Shown in pieces: positions 27,678 through 36,630 of a stretch of DNA of 62,618 nucleotides. Numbering within the stretch: position 1 is the stretch's first letter; each line of letters begins with the position of its first letter. The notes beneath the pieces were generated by a model. It was given only the letters and a program-made list of their open reading frames with translations. It had not been told where the DNA came from and did no database searches. Where the stretch lies: positions 1 to 62,618 of the forward strand of contig JAKPIB010000032.1 of the NCBI GenBank assembly GCA_029549985.1, given 5' to 3'. The DNA comes from Bacillota bacterium. GTDB lineage: Bacteria > Bacillota > Clostridia > Caldicoprobacterales > DTU083. The translations under genes and the position numbers were made by a program.

Positions 27678-28061
27678 ATGCCCAGACCGGACTCACTAAG
27701 CTTTGCTTTAAACAAGAAAACAGACAAGCTTATAAAAGCAAATACCCAAAAAAATCTGGACCTTCTCATCATGATCCCTGCGGGGATAATCGCGTTTTTG
27801 CTATGGTGGCATGTTTTCAACAACTTTGACCGCTTCTTAGGCGGATGGATCCCGGACTCCGGGATCGATACAGCCCTGCCTATACTGGACAGGATATGCC
27901 TCATGCTTACATTTTTATCGACAGTGATATTTGTATTCTTCTACTCACTATGGACCAGGCACAGTGAGAAGTTGAAAAAATATAAAAAGGAGATCTGGGA
28001 AATCCTGCAGGTAGAACCCTGCTTTCACAGAACTCCTTGCAATTGCGTAGATGAATACTGA
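27678..28061 (+). CDS. Hypothetical two-helix membrane protein
   Basis: 127 aa, no family recognised. It has a charged N-terminus with KKTDKLIKAN, two hydrophobic segments (about residues 29-47 and 71-93), then a basic KLKKYKKEI stretch and a Cys-containing tail (PCFHRTPCNC). A modest ribosome binding site, AAAAGGATGG, precedes the ATG. It stands alone between two terminated units and converges on the URO-D gene. Confidence 0.6.
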   Translation: MPRPDSLSFALNKKTDKLIKANTQKNLDLLIMIPAGIIAFLLWWHVFNNFDRFLGGWIPDSGIDTALPILDRICLMLTFLSTVIFVFFYSLWTRHSEKLKKYKKEIWEILQVEPCFHRTPCNCVDEY

Positions 28062-28096
28062 AAATGGATAGAAGAAGAACTCGAGATCGACCTGCT

Positions 28097-29209
28097 TTAA
28101 TAGCGGCCGTATTTCTGGATCGCATGCATCACCGCGCGCATGCTGGTTAGCAGGCTGCCGTTGTTTATGGAGCCGGCCGTACTCAGGTTCAAGCCCCGGA
28201 ATTCCTTGGCCATCTCACAATCCCTTCTTACTTCCCTGATAATAGCTTCTTCATCATTGCTCATAAAAGTAAAGGGAGCAAGCTGACCGTCTATTCTCGT
28301 TTTGGGCATATGCTTCCGGATCTCCTCCACGGTTAGGGTAGGGCCGAAATTACAGCCAGTAAGATTGAGCTCACTCAGGATGGGAAGCAGGTGTCCCATT
28401 GCAGAATCAGAGTGCTGGTATCTCTCATCGCCTTCATTGGGACTGCAGTAATCGAAAACCCTCTTCAGTATGGGATAAGCAAAAAACCTGTACATCTCAG
28501 GTGTCAGCAGACAGCAAAAATCATCTGCAAAGCCGAAGCCGCTCGGTTTGTTATCCTCTGTGTATCCCGCTTCTGCGTCCATGGTTTTTATATAGCCGAT
28601 TATAACATCTGCTATCGTGTCGCTGAATCTCTTTGCAAGCTGTGGATTGTCATAGATGAGGTATATGAGATTCTCAACTCCGTAAATGGACATGGCAAGG
28701 GTAACCGGACCGCGGACCCATCTCCAGGTCGAGGGCTTTTTGCCGTAGTACTCGTAAATACGCATTTTTTCTGTCTCCCAGTTGGCAGGCAGTATGAAAT
28801 CCCTTAGGTTCATTCTATCGACCCTGTCCAGGACTGCCTCAAGCTCTTCGGGGGTGGAGCAGGAGCCCTTGAGCCAGGTCGCCTGGCCGTTGAATATATA
28901 CTCTCCGCCGAAAACTTCGCCTATTTCTCTGATAGGGGGGAAACATTCTTCTTCAGGTGGGATGTACTCTGGCAGCAGTCTTTTTCCAACTATCTTTTCT
29001 GCCTTGTCATTATACCGCTTGTTCAATTCCATTCTTCGTTCTCTGGGGGTATAGCCCCAGGGATTGCCTTCCTCGCCCAGCTCCGCAAATACACATTCCT
29101 CACTCATGCGGATCCCAAGGGCGACCTGCGGCGCACGAGGACTGAAGCAATTGTCTTCATGACTGATTTCATCATCTTTCCAGAATTGTTCAAGGTCAAC
29201 GTCTAACAT
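28097..29209 (-). CDS. Uroporphyrinogen decarboxylase family protein
   Basis: 370 aa, URO-D (PF01208) TIM-barrel family. In anaerobes most such proteins are cobalamin-dependent methyltransferases (MtaA-like) and not haem enzymes. Seen: FNGQATWLKGSC, GPVTLAMSIYGVENL, GFADDFCCLLTPEMYR and NFGPTLTVEEIRKHMP. No haem genes and no corrinoid protein are adjacent, so the methyl donor and acceptor are unknown. ATG 29209 follows GGGAGG by 7 nt. It is monocistronic on the minus strand. Confidence 0.82.
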   Translation of the reverse strand: MLDVDLEQFWKDDEISHEDNCFSPRAPQVALGIRMSEECVFAELGEEGNPWGYTPRERRMELNKRYNDKAEKIVGKRLLPEYIPPEEECFPPIREIGEVFGGEYIFNGQATWLKGSCSTPEELEAVLDRVDRMNLRDFILPANWETEKMRIYEYYGKKPSTWRWVRGPVTLAMSIYGVENLIYLIYDNPQLAKRFSDTIADVIIGYIKTMDAEAGYTEDNKPSGFGFADDFCCLLTPEMYRFFAYPILKRVFDYCSPNEGDERYQHSDSAMGHLLPILSELNLTGCNFGPTLTVEEIRKHMPKTRIDGQLAPFTFMSNDEEAIIREVRRDCEMAKEFRGLNLSTAGSINNGSLLTSMRAVMHAIQKYGRY

Positions 29210-29421
29210 CCGGCTTCCTCCCTCAAATTCATAGTCTCTTGTATATTATACCAGAGTTAACAGGGGGGTAACAACTGTCACATTCTCCATAGTATATATA
29301 CAGCCTAAGGCCTGTCCAGAGCGTTTGGCAGGTCACTATGAGTCGATATTTCCACAGAAAATATGATATAATATAATATCTAAACAGGTTTTGCAGACTT
29401 GTCTTAGGACGGGGTGATATA

Positions 29422-30543
29422 ATGCGCCGGCTAAAAAAGAGATACCTTCTTTTGTTGCTGTTTCCATTTGGGTTTTTATTGAACCTTATATCCAGGTCAA
29501 ATAGTGAGCTGACTGAGAAAGTATTTTCAACCTTTATATACAAAGGGGTCTCATGGGTGGTCGGCACTATTTCAGGCCTGCTCCCGGTATCTCTTGCTGA
29601 GATGCTGCTGGCAGCCTCGATCCTGGCGATCATAGTCATTGTCCCCCTTTTCGTCATAAAGCTTGTTAAAGGAAAGGGCAGGAGATGGCATCTGATCAAG
29701 GAGGCTCTGATCAACATATTGCTTGTCTCCAGTGTGATCTACTTTGCTTTCGTGTTCATGTGGGGGATGAACTACAATCGGTTAAGCCTGGCCAGCATCA
29801 TGGGGCTGGATATGAGGCCATCAGCAAAAGAAGAGCTGATAGAGCTGACTGACCATCTTGTGCATACAGCCAATGAGCTCCGCTGCAAGGTCGATGAGAA
29901 CGAGGACGGGGTAATGATTCCATTTGGCGGCGTAAAAGGTGGATTTGAGCGTTACCAACTGGGCTATAGGAATGCGGGCAGGCTATATCCCGAGCTTAGC
30001 GGTGTGATCAGCAGGCCCAAGCCCATCATATCATCAAAAATAATAGCCTATACCAACATTTGGGGCATCTATAGTCCCTTTACCGTTGAGTCGAATGTAA
30101 ACATGCTGATACCGTCTCCTATGCTCCTGTCCACCATGATGCATGAAATGGCCCATCAGCTTGGCTTCGCCAGGGAGGATGAGGCAAATTATATAGCCTA
30201 TCTGACCTGCAGGCTCCATCCGGACGCAGACTATCAGTATTCAGGTGCCTTGCTCGGTTTGACCTATGCATTGAATGCGGTCTACGGTCAGGACAGGGAA
30301 GAGTATAGCAGACTGGTCAATATGCTAAGTGACGGTGTCAAACGAGACCTGAACGAGAACAACAAATACCATGCCAAATATTCCGGGCCGGTGAGCAAGG
30401 CGATCTCTAAAACCAATGATATCTATCTGAAAGCAAACAATCAAAAGGACGGAGAACGCAGCTACGGCCGGATGCTGGACCTGATGCTGGCTGAGTTCAG
30501 AAGCAGCAGAGCAGGGAATTCATATATTGGCTACATGAGGTGA
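29422..30543 (+). CDS. DUF3810 family membrane protein with HExxH-type motif
   Basis: 373 aa. Three N-terminal hydrophobic segments (about residues 8-24, 50-80 and 93-112) are followed by a large domain containing MMHEMAHQLGFAREDEANYIAY. The HEMAH plus downstream Glu is a zinc-metallopeptidase-like signature, so a membrane-bound protease is plausible. The family has no established substrate that I know of. ATG 29422 follows GGGGTG. It overlaps the next gene slightly, suggesting co-expression with the PP-loop protein. Confidence 0.8.
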   Translation: MRRLKKRYLLLLLFPFGFLLNLISRSNSELTEKVFSTFIYKGVSWVVGTISGLLPVSLAEMLLAASILAIIVIVPLFVIKLVKGKGRRWHLIKEALINILLVSSVIYFAFVFMWGMNYNRLSLASIMGLDMRPSAKEELIELTDHLVHTANELRCKVDENEDGVMIPFGGVKGGFERYQLGYRNAGRLYPELSGVISRPKPIISSKIIAYTNIWGIYSPFTVESNVNMLIPSPMLLSTMMHEMAHQLGFAREDEANYIAYLTCRLHPDADYQYSGALLGLTYALNAVYGQDREEYSRLVNMLSDGVKRDLNENNKYHAKYSGPVSKAISKTNDIYLKANNQKDGERSYGRMLDLMLAEFRSSRAGNSYIGYMR

Positions 30544-30548
30544 TTACT

Positions 30549-31433
30549 TTGAACAGAATATCGGGGAGCGGCTGCGAGCTGCTGATACCCTTATCCGAGA
30601 GAAAGCCTCTTAAGGAGATAGAGCGGAGCATTACAAAGACATACAGGAAATATCTCTGGTCCAAGTTCAACAAGGCAGTCAGGGATTACAAGCTTGTCGA
30701 AGAAGGGGACAGGATCGCAGTAGCAGTTTCAGGTGGCAAGGATAGCCTGCTGATGGCCAAGCTCTTTCAGGAGATGCAAAAGCATGGGGTATGCAGCTTT
30801 GAACTGGAATTCATCGCCATGGATCCAGGCTTCCACAAATCCAACAGAGATCTGCTGGAGTCAAATTGCGAGTATCTCAACATACCAATAAAGGTATTCG
30901 AATCAGATATATTCAATATCGTAGACAAAATAGCAAACGAGTATCCGTGCTATATGTGTGCACGAATGAGACGCGGGGCCCTTTACTCCAAAGCAAAGGA
31001 GCTGGGCTGCAACAAGCTGGCTTTGGCCCATCATTTTGATGATGTGATCGAGACGATCCTTATGAACATTTTTTATGCCGGGACGTTCAAAACCATGCTT
31101 CCCAGGCTGAAGTCCAAAAACTTTGAAAACATGGAGCTTATAAGGCCCATGTATTATATTCGCGAAGAGGATATCAAAAGGTTTACTGTCAATGCCGGGA
31201 TCAATGCTATGAACTGCGGGTGTGTGGTGGCAGCAAAAAGAACATCCAGCAAGCGGAGGGAAATGAAGGAACTCATAAGAGAGCTCAAGAAGCTCCATCC
31301 TGATATTGACAGCGCTATATTCAAGGCATCTGAAAACATCAACCTGGATGCAGTGCTGGGTTGGAAGTCAAGGAGAGTCAGGCATTCCTATCTGGAATAC
31401 TATGACAACAGTGATGCTGATATAGAAGAATGA
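30549..31433 (+). CDS. TtcA-like tRNA sulfurtransferase / PP-loop ATPase
   Basis: 294 aa, PP-loop ATP pyrophosphatase. The AVSGGKDSL loop activates a tRNA base by adenylation before sulfur insertion. YPCYMCARMRR (CxxC) and a later MNCGCV supply cysteines like those holding the Fe-S cluster in TtcA/TtuA-type enzymes. TtcA makes 2-thiocytidine at tRNA position 32; TtuA-like relatives modify other bases, so the target is not certain. GAGGTGAT at 30537-30544 points to a TTG start at 30549; GTG 30540 is the alternative. The start overlaps or abuts the end of the DUF3810 gene. Confidence 0.82.
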   Translation: MNRISGSGCELLIPLSERKPLKEIERSITKTYRKYLWSKFNKAVRDYKLVEEGDRIAVAVSGGKDSLLMAKLFQEMQKHGVCSFELEFIAMDPGFHKSNRDLLESNCEYLNIPIKVFESDIFNIVDKIANEYPCYMCARMRRGALYSKAKELGCNKLALAHHFDDVIETILMNIFYAGTFKTMLPRLKSKNFENMELIRPMYYIREEDIKRFTVNAGINAMNCGCVVAAKRTSSKRREMKELIRELKKLHPDIDSAIFKASENINLDAVLGWKSRRVRHSYLEYYDNSDADIEE

Positions 31434-31486
31434 GCAGCAGACAAAGATCCAATGTAAACCTGAGGTCTGACTTAATATGGATTTAG

Positions 31487-31525
31487 TGAAAAAAATAAAG
31501 AGCTTTTCACATGAGTGAAAAGCTC
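31487..31525 (-). terminator. Terminator of the M23 peptidase gene
   Basis: GAGCTTTTCAC (31500-31510), loop ATGA, GTGAAAAGCTC (31515-31525). The A-run at about 31487-31498 is a U-tract when read on the minus strand. It may also act weakly on the plus strand for the PP-loop gene. Confidence 0.85.
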
Positions 31526-31565
31526 ATTCTATTATCTACAACAACCATATACAGTTATTATACAG

Positions 31566-32831
31566 TTACTTGCCTCTCAGATAAGGCCAGGGGCTGGTAT
31601 GGGCACCGTTTATCCTGACCTCGAAATGCAGGTGAGGACCGTTGGAGTTGCCGGTGCTGCCTATCGCAAGCACAGGATCGCCTTTTTTGACCTTCTGCCC
31701 AACACGGACCTTGATAGCTGAGCCATGGGCATACAATGTGGTGATGCCGCTGCCGTGATCGATGATAACGGTATTACCGTAACCGCGGTAGTACTGGGCA
31801 AGAATGACTACACCGTCCGCTGCTGCTATGGCTGACTTGCCATAGATATTGGAGCCTGCTATGTCTATGCCCGTATGCATCTTATATTTTTTGGTTATCG
31901 GATGTATCCTGTAGCCATAATCCGATGATATATGGCTGTAGCCGGGTGCCGGCCAGGCCATTATACCGCCGGCATATATTTCCTTGCTTTTCTCTGTCAG
32001 CTCTTTTATCTTCTTTTCCAGCTCTTTTGAGAGCCGCTCAAGCTCATCGAGCTCCTTGCTTATCCGTGCTTTTTCTTTCTCAAGCTCCTTGAGCAGTCTT
32101 TCTTTTTCCTGCTGATCCGTCTCTATGCTGGCCTTCTGCCTTGAAACAAGGGTCCTTTCGTTGTTTATCTCCCGCTTTTTCTGCTCGAGATATGCCTTTT
32201 TATCTTCTATCTGGGTCTTCCGAAGCTCTATATCCCTGGTCTTGTACTCACAATCCCGCTTTTTCTGCTCGATATCCTCTCTGGTCTTGTTCATGTCCTG
32301 CAGGACCTGATTGTCATACGCGATCATCTGCTTGATCATATCGAGCTTCACAAAGAAATCATTGAGGCTCTTTGACTCGAAGAGTAGCTCGAGGTAGGAA
32401 GTATTCTTGTCCATGTACATGACCCGGAGCCTTTCAGCCATTAGCTCTTCCTGCTCCTTGGCTGCCATCTTGGCATCTTCCAGGTCCTGCTTCACGGCTT
32501 CCAAATCTTCATATGCCTGTTGGAGCTCTTTTTCTGCAATGGCCAGTTCGTCTTCGGTCTGCTTTAAAATCGTCAGGTTTTCCGCAAGCTTGGATTCAAG
32601 CCTTTTTAGCTCCTTCTCCTTGGCCTCCAGATTTCTTTCAAGGACCATGAGCTGATCACTTGCGCTTTTTTGTTGCTTTTTAACCTTGTCAAGCTTTTCA
32701 TTGGCCTGCTTTATCTCCTTATTGACGTCCTTAAGCTCATTTTTGGCATCATCGAGTGAAGCGGCTATGGCTTGTCCGGAAATAGAGAACGCAAGTACTA
32801 AGATGAGCAAAAAAGCGAAGAATCTTTTCAC
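31566..32831 (-). CDS. Murein hydrolase activator / M23 family metallopeptidase with coiled coil
   Basis: 421 aa. The signal peptide ends around residue 23 (SGQAIAAS). Residues 25-290 form a long Lys/Glu-rich coiled coil of EnvC/FtsX-partner type. The C-terminal LytM/M23 domain has MHTGIDIA (zinc His and Asp) and PHLHFEVR (second His pair), so the active site looks complete. Such proteins cut peptidoglycan cross-links or activate amidases during division and growth. Start GTG 32831 follows GGGGTG. It is monocistronic on the minus strand. Confidence 0.92.
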   Translation of the reverse strand: MKRFFAFLLILVLAFSISGQAIAASLDDAKNELKDVNKEIKQANEKLDKVKKQQKSASDQLMVLERNLEAKEKELKRLESKLAENLTILKQTEDELAIAEKELQQAYEDLEAVKQDLEDAKMAAKEQEELMAERLRVMYMDKNTSYLELLFESKSLNDFFVKLDMIKQMIAYDNQVLQDMNKTREDIEQKKRDCEYKTRDIELRKTQIEDKKAYLEQKKREINNERTLVSRQKASIETDQQEKERLLKELEKEKARISKELDELERLSKELEKKIKELTEKSKEIYAGGIMAWPAPGYSHISSDYGYRIHPITKKYKMHTGIDIAGSNIYGKSAIAAADGVVILAQYYRGYGNTVIIDHGSGITTLYAHGSAIKVRVGQKVKKGDPVLAIGSTGNSNGPHLHFEVRINGAHTSPWPYLRGK

Positions 32832-33021
32832 GGTAACACCCCATTAAATGGAAAATATATGACATTTCTATTAAATAATTGTTTCGTTTTTATTATACTA
32901 TATAAATAACAGCCTGTATAGTATAAAATAGTGAAAAAGTGTCGATTTTAAGCCATTGTTGCATATTTCAACAATCAAAGATTGTTATCTCTATGGTGTG
33001 GCTTGGGGAGAATAAGGCAAT

Positions 33022-33405
33022 ATGAGCAGTTATAAAAAGGATTTGGGCGCCTTTGGAGAGGAAAAGGCCTGCGAGTTCCTGCAAGAGAATGGTTATGAGA
33101 TATTGGCCAGAAATTATAGGTCCAGGGCCGGAGAGATCGATATAATCGCAATGAAGGATGATATATTGGTCTTTACTGAGGTCAAAACCAGGACCTCGAC
33201 AGCTTTCGGCATGCCTTCGGAAGCGGTCAGCTATAAAAAGCAGGATAAGTACTTTAGGACTGCTATGCATTACATAACTGAAACAGGCACAAGGGATATT
33301 GCCTATAGATTTGACATAATCGAGGTCGTAGTCGAAAAAGGTGCTGTGAGCATCAATCATATAATGGATGCATACAGGCAAGTGAGGATCAGGTTTTACA
33401 TGTAA
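33022..33405 (+). CDS. YraN family (UPF0102) putative endonuclease
   Basis: 127 aa, small nuclease-fold protein. Seen: GAFGEEKACEFLQENGYEILARNYRS, then AGEIDIIA and VFTEVKTRT. The E, D and ExK residues make a Holliday-junction-resolvase/restriction-endonuclease-like active site. The cellular role is not established. ATG 33022 follows GGGGAGAATAAGG. It is a single gene with its own terminator. Confidence 0.92.
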   Translation: MSSYKKDLGAFGEEKACEFLQENGYEILARNYRSRAGEIDIIAMKDDILVFTEVKTRTSTAFGMPSEAVSYKKQDKYFRTAMHYITETGTRDIAYRFDIIEVVVEKGAVSINHIMDAYRQVRIRFYM

Positions 33406-33416
33406 CCGGGAAAAGG

Positions 33417-33442
33417 AAAAGACCGCTTAAGGCGGTCTTTTT
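33417..33442 (+). terminator. Terminator after the YraN gene
   Basis: AAAAGACCGC (33417-33426), loop TTAAG, GCGGTCTTTTT (33432-33442). A perfect intrinsic terminator, probably effective in both directions because of the flanking A and T runs. Confidence 0.95.
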
Positions 33443-33468
33443 AACTGTTGATGTTCATTGACTTTACA

Positions 33469-33780
33469 TTACACACATGTGAAGAACGCTATGCGCCGCA
33501 GGTCGGCTCCGAAGAATACCCATCTGCGGCCGGTCCATCTCCAGCCCGATACCGAACGGGGACCTACAAACACCAGCCAGGCCCAGAAGCTCTGACCGTT
33601 ATCCATCCAAATGAAGGTAAACCTGAACAGGCAACCGCGAATCGCTCCCGGGTCCACAGCCCTTGGGTTAAGCATTGGATCATAGAAAGGCGTGAATGAG
33701 GGCGGGGGACCGGGTGGGCCGCCTGCGCCAGGAGGGTTGCCCGGCGAGAGTATCGGTCCAAAGCCATCATCAAAGTACAT
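33469..33780 (-). CDS. Small Gly/Pro-rich protein with an aromatic, Arg-rich C-terminal half
   Basis: 103 aa, no function known to me. Residues 1-45 are Gly/Pro-rich and low in complexity (GNPPGAGGPPGPPPSF). The C-terminal half is rich in Trp, Phe and Arg (FTFIWMDNGQSFWAW, WRWTGRRWVFFGADLRRI) and ends FFTCV. Similar small proteins occur in clostridia, from memory. ATG 33780 is chosen since AGGAG lies 8 nt upstream; the longer frame from 33804 has no ribosome binding site. It may lie at the end of the ECF-coaW unit, 75 bp after coaW, or be separate. Confidence 0.72.
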   Translation of the reverse strand: MYFDDGFGPILSPGNPPGAGGPPGPPPSFTPFYDPMLNPRAVDPGAIRGCLFRFTFIWMDNGQSFWAWLVFVGPRSVSGWRWTGRRWVFFGADLRRIAFFTCV

Positions 33781-33855
33781 AGGCCTCAACTCCTTTATAT
33801 ACAATAATATATGTAAATGTATATATTGGAGTTACACTATGTAGGTAAGCAAATA

Positions 33856-34677
33856 TCACATGTCGGCTTTGGTCAAAGCAGCACCTGCAGCGGTTGCAAA
33901 TTCTGCATTTTTCGGTATATGGAAATCAACATTATAAAGCTGATGCAGTCTGTCGAATATGGCATGTGCCTGAGGGACGCTGGTCAGATTGCCTGTCAGG
34001 ACTACATCCCTTGTATTGTGTATCCTGGTTGCAAATACAGCCAGCATGCCTATGGTCTGGAATACCAGATTGATTATGCCCAGGGCTGTATCGGCCTTGG
34101 TGGCCAGATCGCTGATCCTGCCGAAGTTTGAAGCAGTCAGATCAGGAGGCAGGGTTTCCATTATATCTTTGGTGATGTCACCTATATGCAGGTCTATGTT
34201 GGCCAGGTTGCCATCCTTCGCCATCTCGATCAGGTCGTCGAAGTGCCTTATATTAAGCATCTTGCTGGACAAGCCCAACAAGGTGCCGCCACCTACTCCG
34301 GTCCCGCCTATATGCTTGAAGCTGTTGCTTTCTGCCATAACATAGGCTGTGCCTGTCCCCATGCTTACGATAACAGCTCTGCTCAGGCCGCTTAAAAAGA
34401 GCCCGCCCCTGCCTGTGGCCTCAAACTCATTGGCTTTGCCTGTGGGTATGCCATAAAGCTTGCCAGATATATGGGACGAGCCTACACCTGTCACTGTAAT
34501 ATGGTCTATATCATCCAAGGACAGGTTGTTCACGTTCATGAACTTACCAAATGCCCCATATACGGAGGCGATAGGGTCATTTGCCCTGACCAGCAGGGGG
34601 CTGAAAAGCATGCCTTCGCTGTATCCGATTATCTTAGTGGTACTGCCGCCGATGTCGATACCGATTATATACGACAT
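33856..34677 (-). CDS. coaW: Type II pantothenate kinase
   Basis: 273 aa, ASKHA-fold kinase making 4'-phosphopantothenate, the first step of CoA synthesis. Seen: phosphate loop GIDIGGSTTK at residues 5-14, VSMGTGTAYV in the middle, GGTGVGGGTLLGL, and VVLTGNLTSV near the C-terminus. Type II enzymes (CoaW) differ from the CoaA and CoaX types. ATG 34677 follows GAGGAG by 8 nt. The stop of the ECF S-component gene is 32 bp upstream, so pantothenate uptake and phosphorylation are probably one operon. Confidence 0.92.
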   Translation of the reverse strand: MSYIIGIDIGGSTTKIIGYSEGMLFSPLLVRANDPIASVYGAFGKFMNVNNLSLDDIDHITVTGVGSSHISGKLYGIPTGKANEFEATGRGGLFLSGLSRAVIVSMGTGTAYVMAESNSFKHIGGTGVGGGTLLGLSSKMLNIRHFDDLIEMAKDGNLANIDLHIGDITKDIMETLPPDLTASNFGRISDLATKADTALGIINLVFQTIGMLAVFATRIHNTRDVVLTGNLTSVPQAHAIFDRLHQLYNVDFHIPKNAEFATAAGAALTKADM

Positions 34678-34709
34678 TTTACTTGCTCCTCATGTATATT
34701 TTTATATCG

Positions 34710-35279
34710 TCATATCCGGTAGTACTTGTTGTAAACAGCGACCACAACTGTTGTCAACAGGGCTGCGATTACTGCTTCTGCTATGGCATTGGTAGTAAAG
34801 ACAGTGATTATAATAGCGCTGAAAGCCATGCCTACGCTTTCAACTACTTCCTTTGCATATACAAGGTAGAGCATCAGGAAAACCAATCCCGTATTGGTGA
34901 TGCTGCCTGCTATACCTGCAGCAAAGCTGGATAGCGGCTTCAGGCTGGTTTTGCTGAATAATTTGTATACATAGTATGAAGCCACACCTATCATCATCCT
35001 GGGCAGGACTGAAATCAGGGGATTGATAAATAGGGTATCCAGAAATGTATTGGGTCTTGTTAGCGCATGGATCAGGGTCACAAAACCAAACAAGGTCCCC
35101 ATTATAAATCCCGCGACCGGCCCGAGCGCAACGCCTGCTATGATCGTAGGTATATGATTGATGGTTGCGCTTATAGCGCCCAGAGGTACTGCACCCAGAG
35201 GCGTGAGGTCCATAATGATAGTAATAGCAAGCATAAGTGCTAGAAATGTAAGCTTTCTGGTATTGAATCCTGTCTTCAT
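34710..35279 (-). CDS. ECF transporter S component, probably pantothenate
   Basis: 189 aa, five to six hydrophobic segments, ECF-type substrate-binding membrane subunit (PF12822-like). Seen: TIIMDLTPLGAVPLGAISATINHIP, GVALGPVAGFIMGTLFG and the helical small-residue packing typical of S components. The energising EcfA/A'/T subunits are not in the window. Immediate linkage to coaW makes pantothenate (PanT) the best guess for substrate. ATG 35279 is chosen because AGGAG lies 8 nt upstream; longer starts lack a site. Confidence 0.85.
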   Translation of the reverse strand: MKTGFNTRKLTFLALMLAITIIMDLTPLGAVPLGAISATINHIPTIIAGVALGPVAGFIMGTLFGFVTLIHALTRPNTFLDTLFINPLISVLPRMMIGVASYYVYKLFSKTSLKPLSSFAAGIAGSITNTGLVFLMLYLVYAKEVVESVGMAFSAIIITVFTTNAIAEAVIAALLTTVVVAVYNKYYRI

Positions 35280-35413
35280 ATCCATATCTCCTACATTTTT
35301 TATAATGTATAGTACCATAAAAGTCGGTTTGTTGAAATAGGTTTTTGGATAAATCCACCTGTGATCCATATCAACTATATAACCTGAATAAAAGGCTCAT
35401 AACCAAATGCCTA

Positions 35414-35446
35414 TAAAAAAAGGCCATCTACAGACAGGATGGCCTT
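35414..35446 (-). terminator. Terminator of the D-Ala-D-Ala carboxypeptidase gene
   Basis: AAGGCCATC (35420-35428) and GATGGCCTT (35438-35446) form the stem. The A-run at 35414-35420 is the U-tract on the minus strand. Confidence 0.92.
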
Positions 35447-35460
35447 ATCATGGCATAAGA

Positions 35461-36630
35461 TCAGCTTATTTTAAACAGGGACTTGAAAAATTCTATGATG
35501 CTCCTGAACAGCAGTTCGAAGAACCCTGCCTTTTTAACTTCTTCGGCAGTGCTGATTTCTGCAGAGGCCAGCACTTCGTCTGCAAGCTTGACTTCCACTA
35601 TACCGACCCTGGTTCCCGCAGCTATAGGTGCTGTGATTGGGTCATTATCAAGCTTGATATCAAGCGAGATATCATTCTGACTGTTCTTGGGTACAACAGC
35701 ATACAAATCTTTGGCTACCTGAACGGGGACTGTAAGCTTCTTGCCCTTTTTAATGTCGACTTCTCTGAAGGGCTTGTTCGCTTCTATGGCTTTATGCAGT
35801 TCATAGTTCCTGAAACCATAATTGAGCAGCTCAGTGGATGCTGCCAGCCGTTCGGCTTCGTTCTTTGTATTCATCACTACGGAAATCAGGCGCATACCGT
35901 CCTGCTTTGCAGTACCGACCAGACAGTAACCGGCCTCATCTGTCCAGCCTGTCTTGAGTCCATCTGCGCCTGGATAGACGCCCAGCAGGGGATTGCGGTT
36001 GTACTGGGTTATGCCGTCATATGTGAACTCGGTCATCGATTCGATCTCAAGTATCTTGGGGTACTTGTTTATGAAGTATCGGGCGAGCGTCGCTATATCC
36101 CTTGGGCTCATGTAATGTCCTTCGGCTTCAAGTCCGTTCGAATTCTTGAACTGCGTATTTGTAAGGCCCAGTTCCTGGGCCTTTTTGTTCATTTGCTGGA
36201 CAAAGGCCTGTTCGGTCCCATAGAGGTGCTCAGCTATTGCCACACATCCGTCATTTCCGGACACTACAGCTGTCCCTGTTACTATCACACCAAAGGGTAC
36301 CTGAGTGCCTACCTCAAGGAACATAACAGAGCCGCCCACCTTGTAAGCCCAGGCATTTTCGGATATGGTCACAGGGTCATCCCAGCCTACTGTGCCTTGC
36401 TCCAGCGCTTCAAAGGCAAGCAGCAGGGTCATGATCTTTGTGATGCTGGCCGGCGTACGCGGCTCATCGGCATTCTTTTCATACAATACCCTGCCTGTCG
36501 ATGCTTCTATCAGGATAGCAGCAGGCGCAATCGATTCAAACTCAGTGGTCTCGGCATACACCGGACCGGACGACAGAAAAACGATCGACAGAATAATTAT
36601 GGAGACCAATAGCTTTCCGATGCTTTTCAT
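35461..36630 (-). CDS. D-alanyl-D-alanine carboxypeptidase (DacF/DacB type)
   Basis: 389 aa, penicillin-binding protein of the S11 family. The signal peptide ends near residue 26 (VYA). Active-site motifs are complete: S62-x-x-K65 in ASITK, SGN in VVSGNDGC near residue 130, and KTG in DGLKTGWTDEAG. A C-terminal beta domain (about 290-370) and an amphipathic tail (FFELLFRSIIEFFKSLF) would hold it to the membrane. It trims the terminal D-Ala from peptidoglycan stem peptides. ATG 36630 follows GGAGG. No sporulation genes lie nearby. Confidence 0.93.
   Translation of the reverse strand: MKSIGKLLVSIIILSIVFLSSGPVYAETTEFESIAPAAILIEASTGRVLYEKNADEPRTPASITKIMTLLLAFEALEQGTVGWDDPVTISENAWAYKVGGSVMFLEVGTQVPFGVIVTGTAVVSGNDGCVAIAEHLYGTEQAFVQQMNKKAQELGLTNTQFKNSNGLEAEGHYMSPRDIATLARYFINKYPKILEIESMTEFTYDGITQYNRNPLLGVYPGADGLKTGWTDEAGYCLVGTAKQDGMRLISVVMNTKNEAERLAASTELLNYGFRNYELHKAIEANKPFREVDIKKGKKLTVPVQVAKDLYAVVPKNSQNDISLDIKLDNDPITAPIAAGTRVGIVEVKLADEVLASAEISTAEEVKKAGFFELLFRSIIEFFKSLFKIS

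Noticed and set aside
34840-35358. 172-aa minus-strand open frame
   Set aside because: It is a shifted frame over the ECF S-component gene; the other frame has the hydrophobic pattern and ribosome binding site.
35407-36612. 401-aa plus-strand open frame
   Set aside because: It is antisense to the D-Ala-D-Ala carboxypeptidase gene, which has all active-site motifs; the long frame is a coding shadow with odd Cys/Tyr-rich composition.
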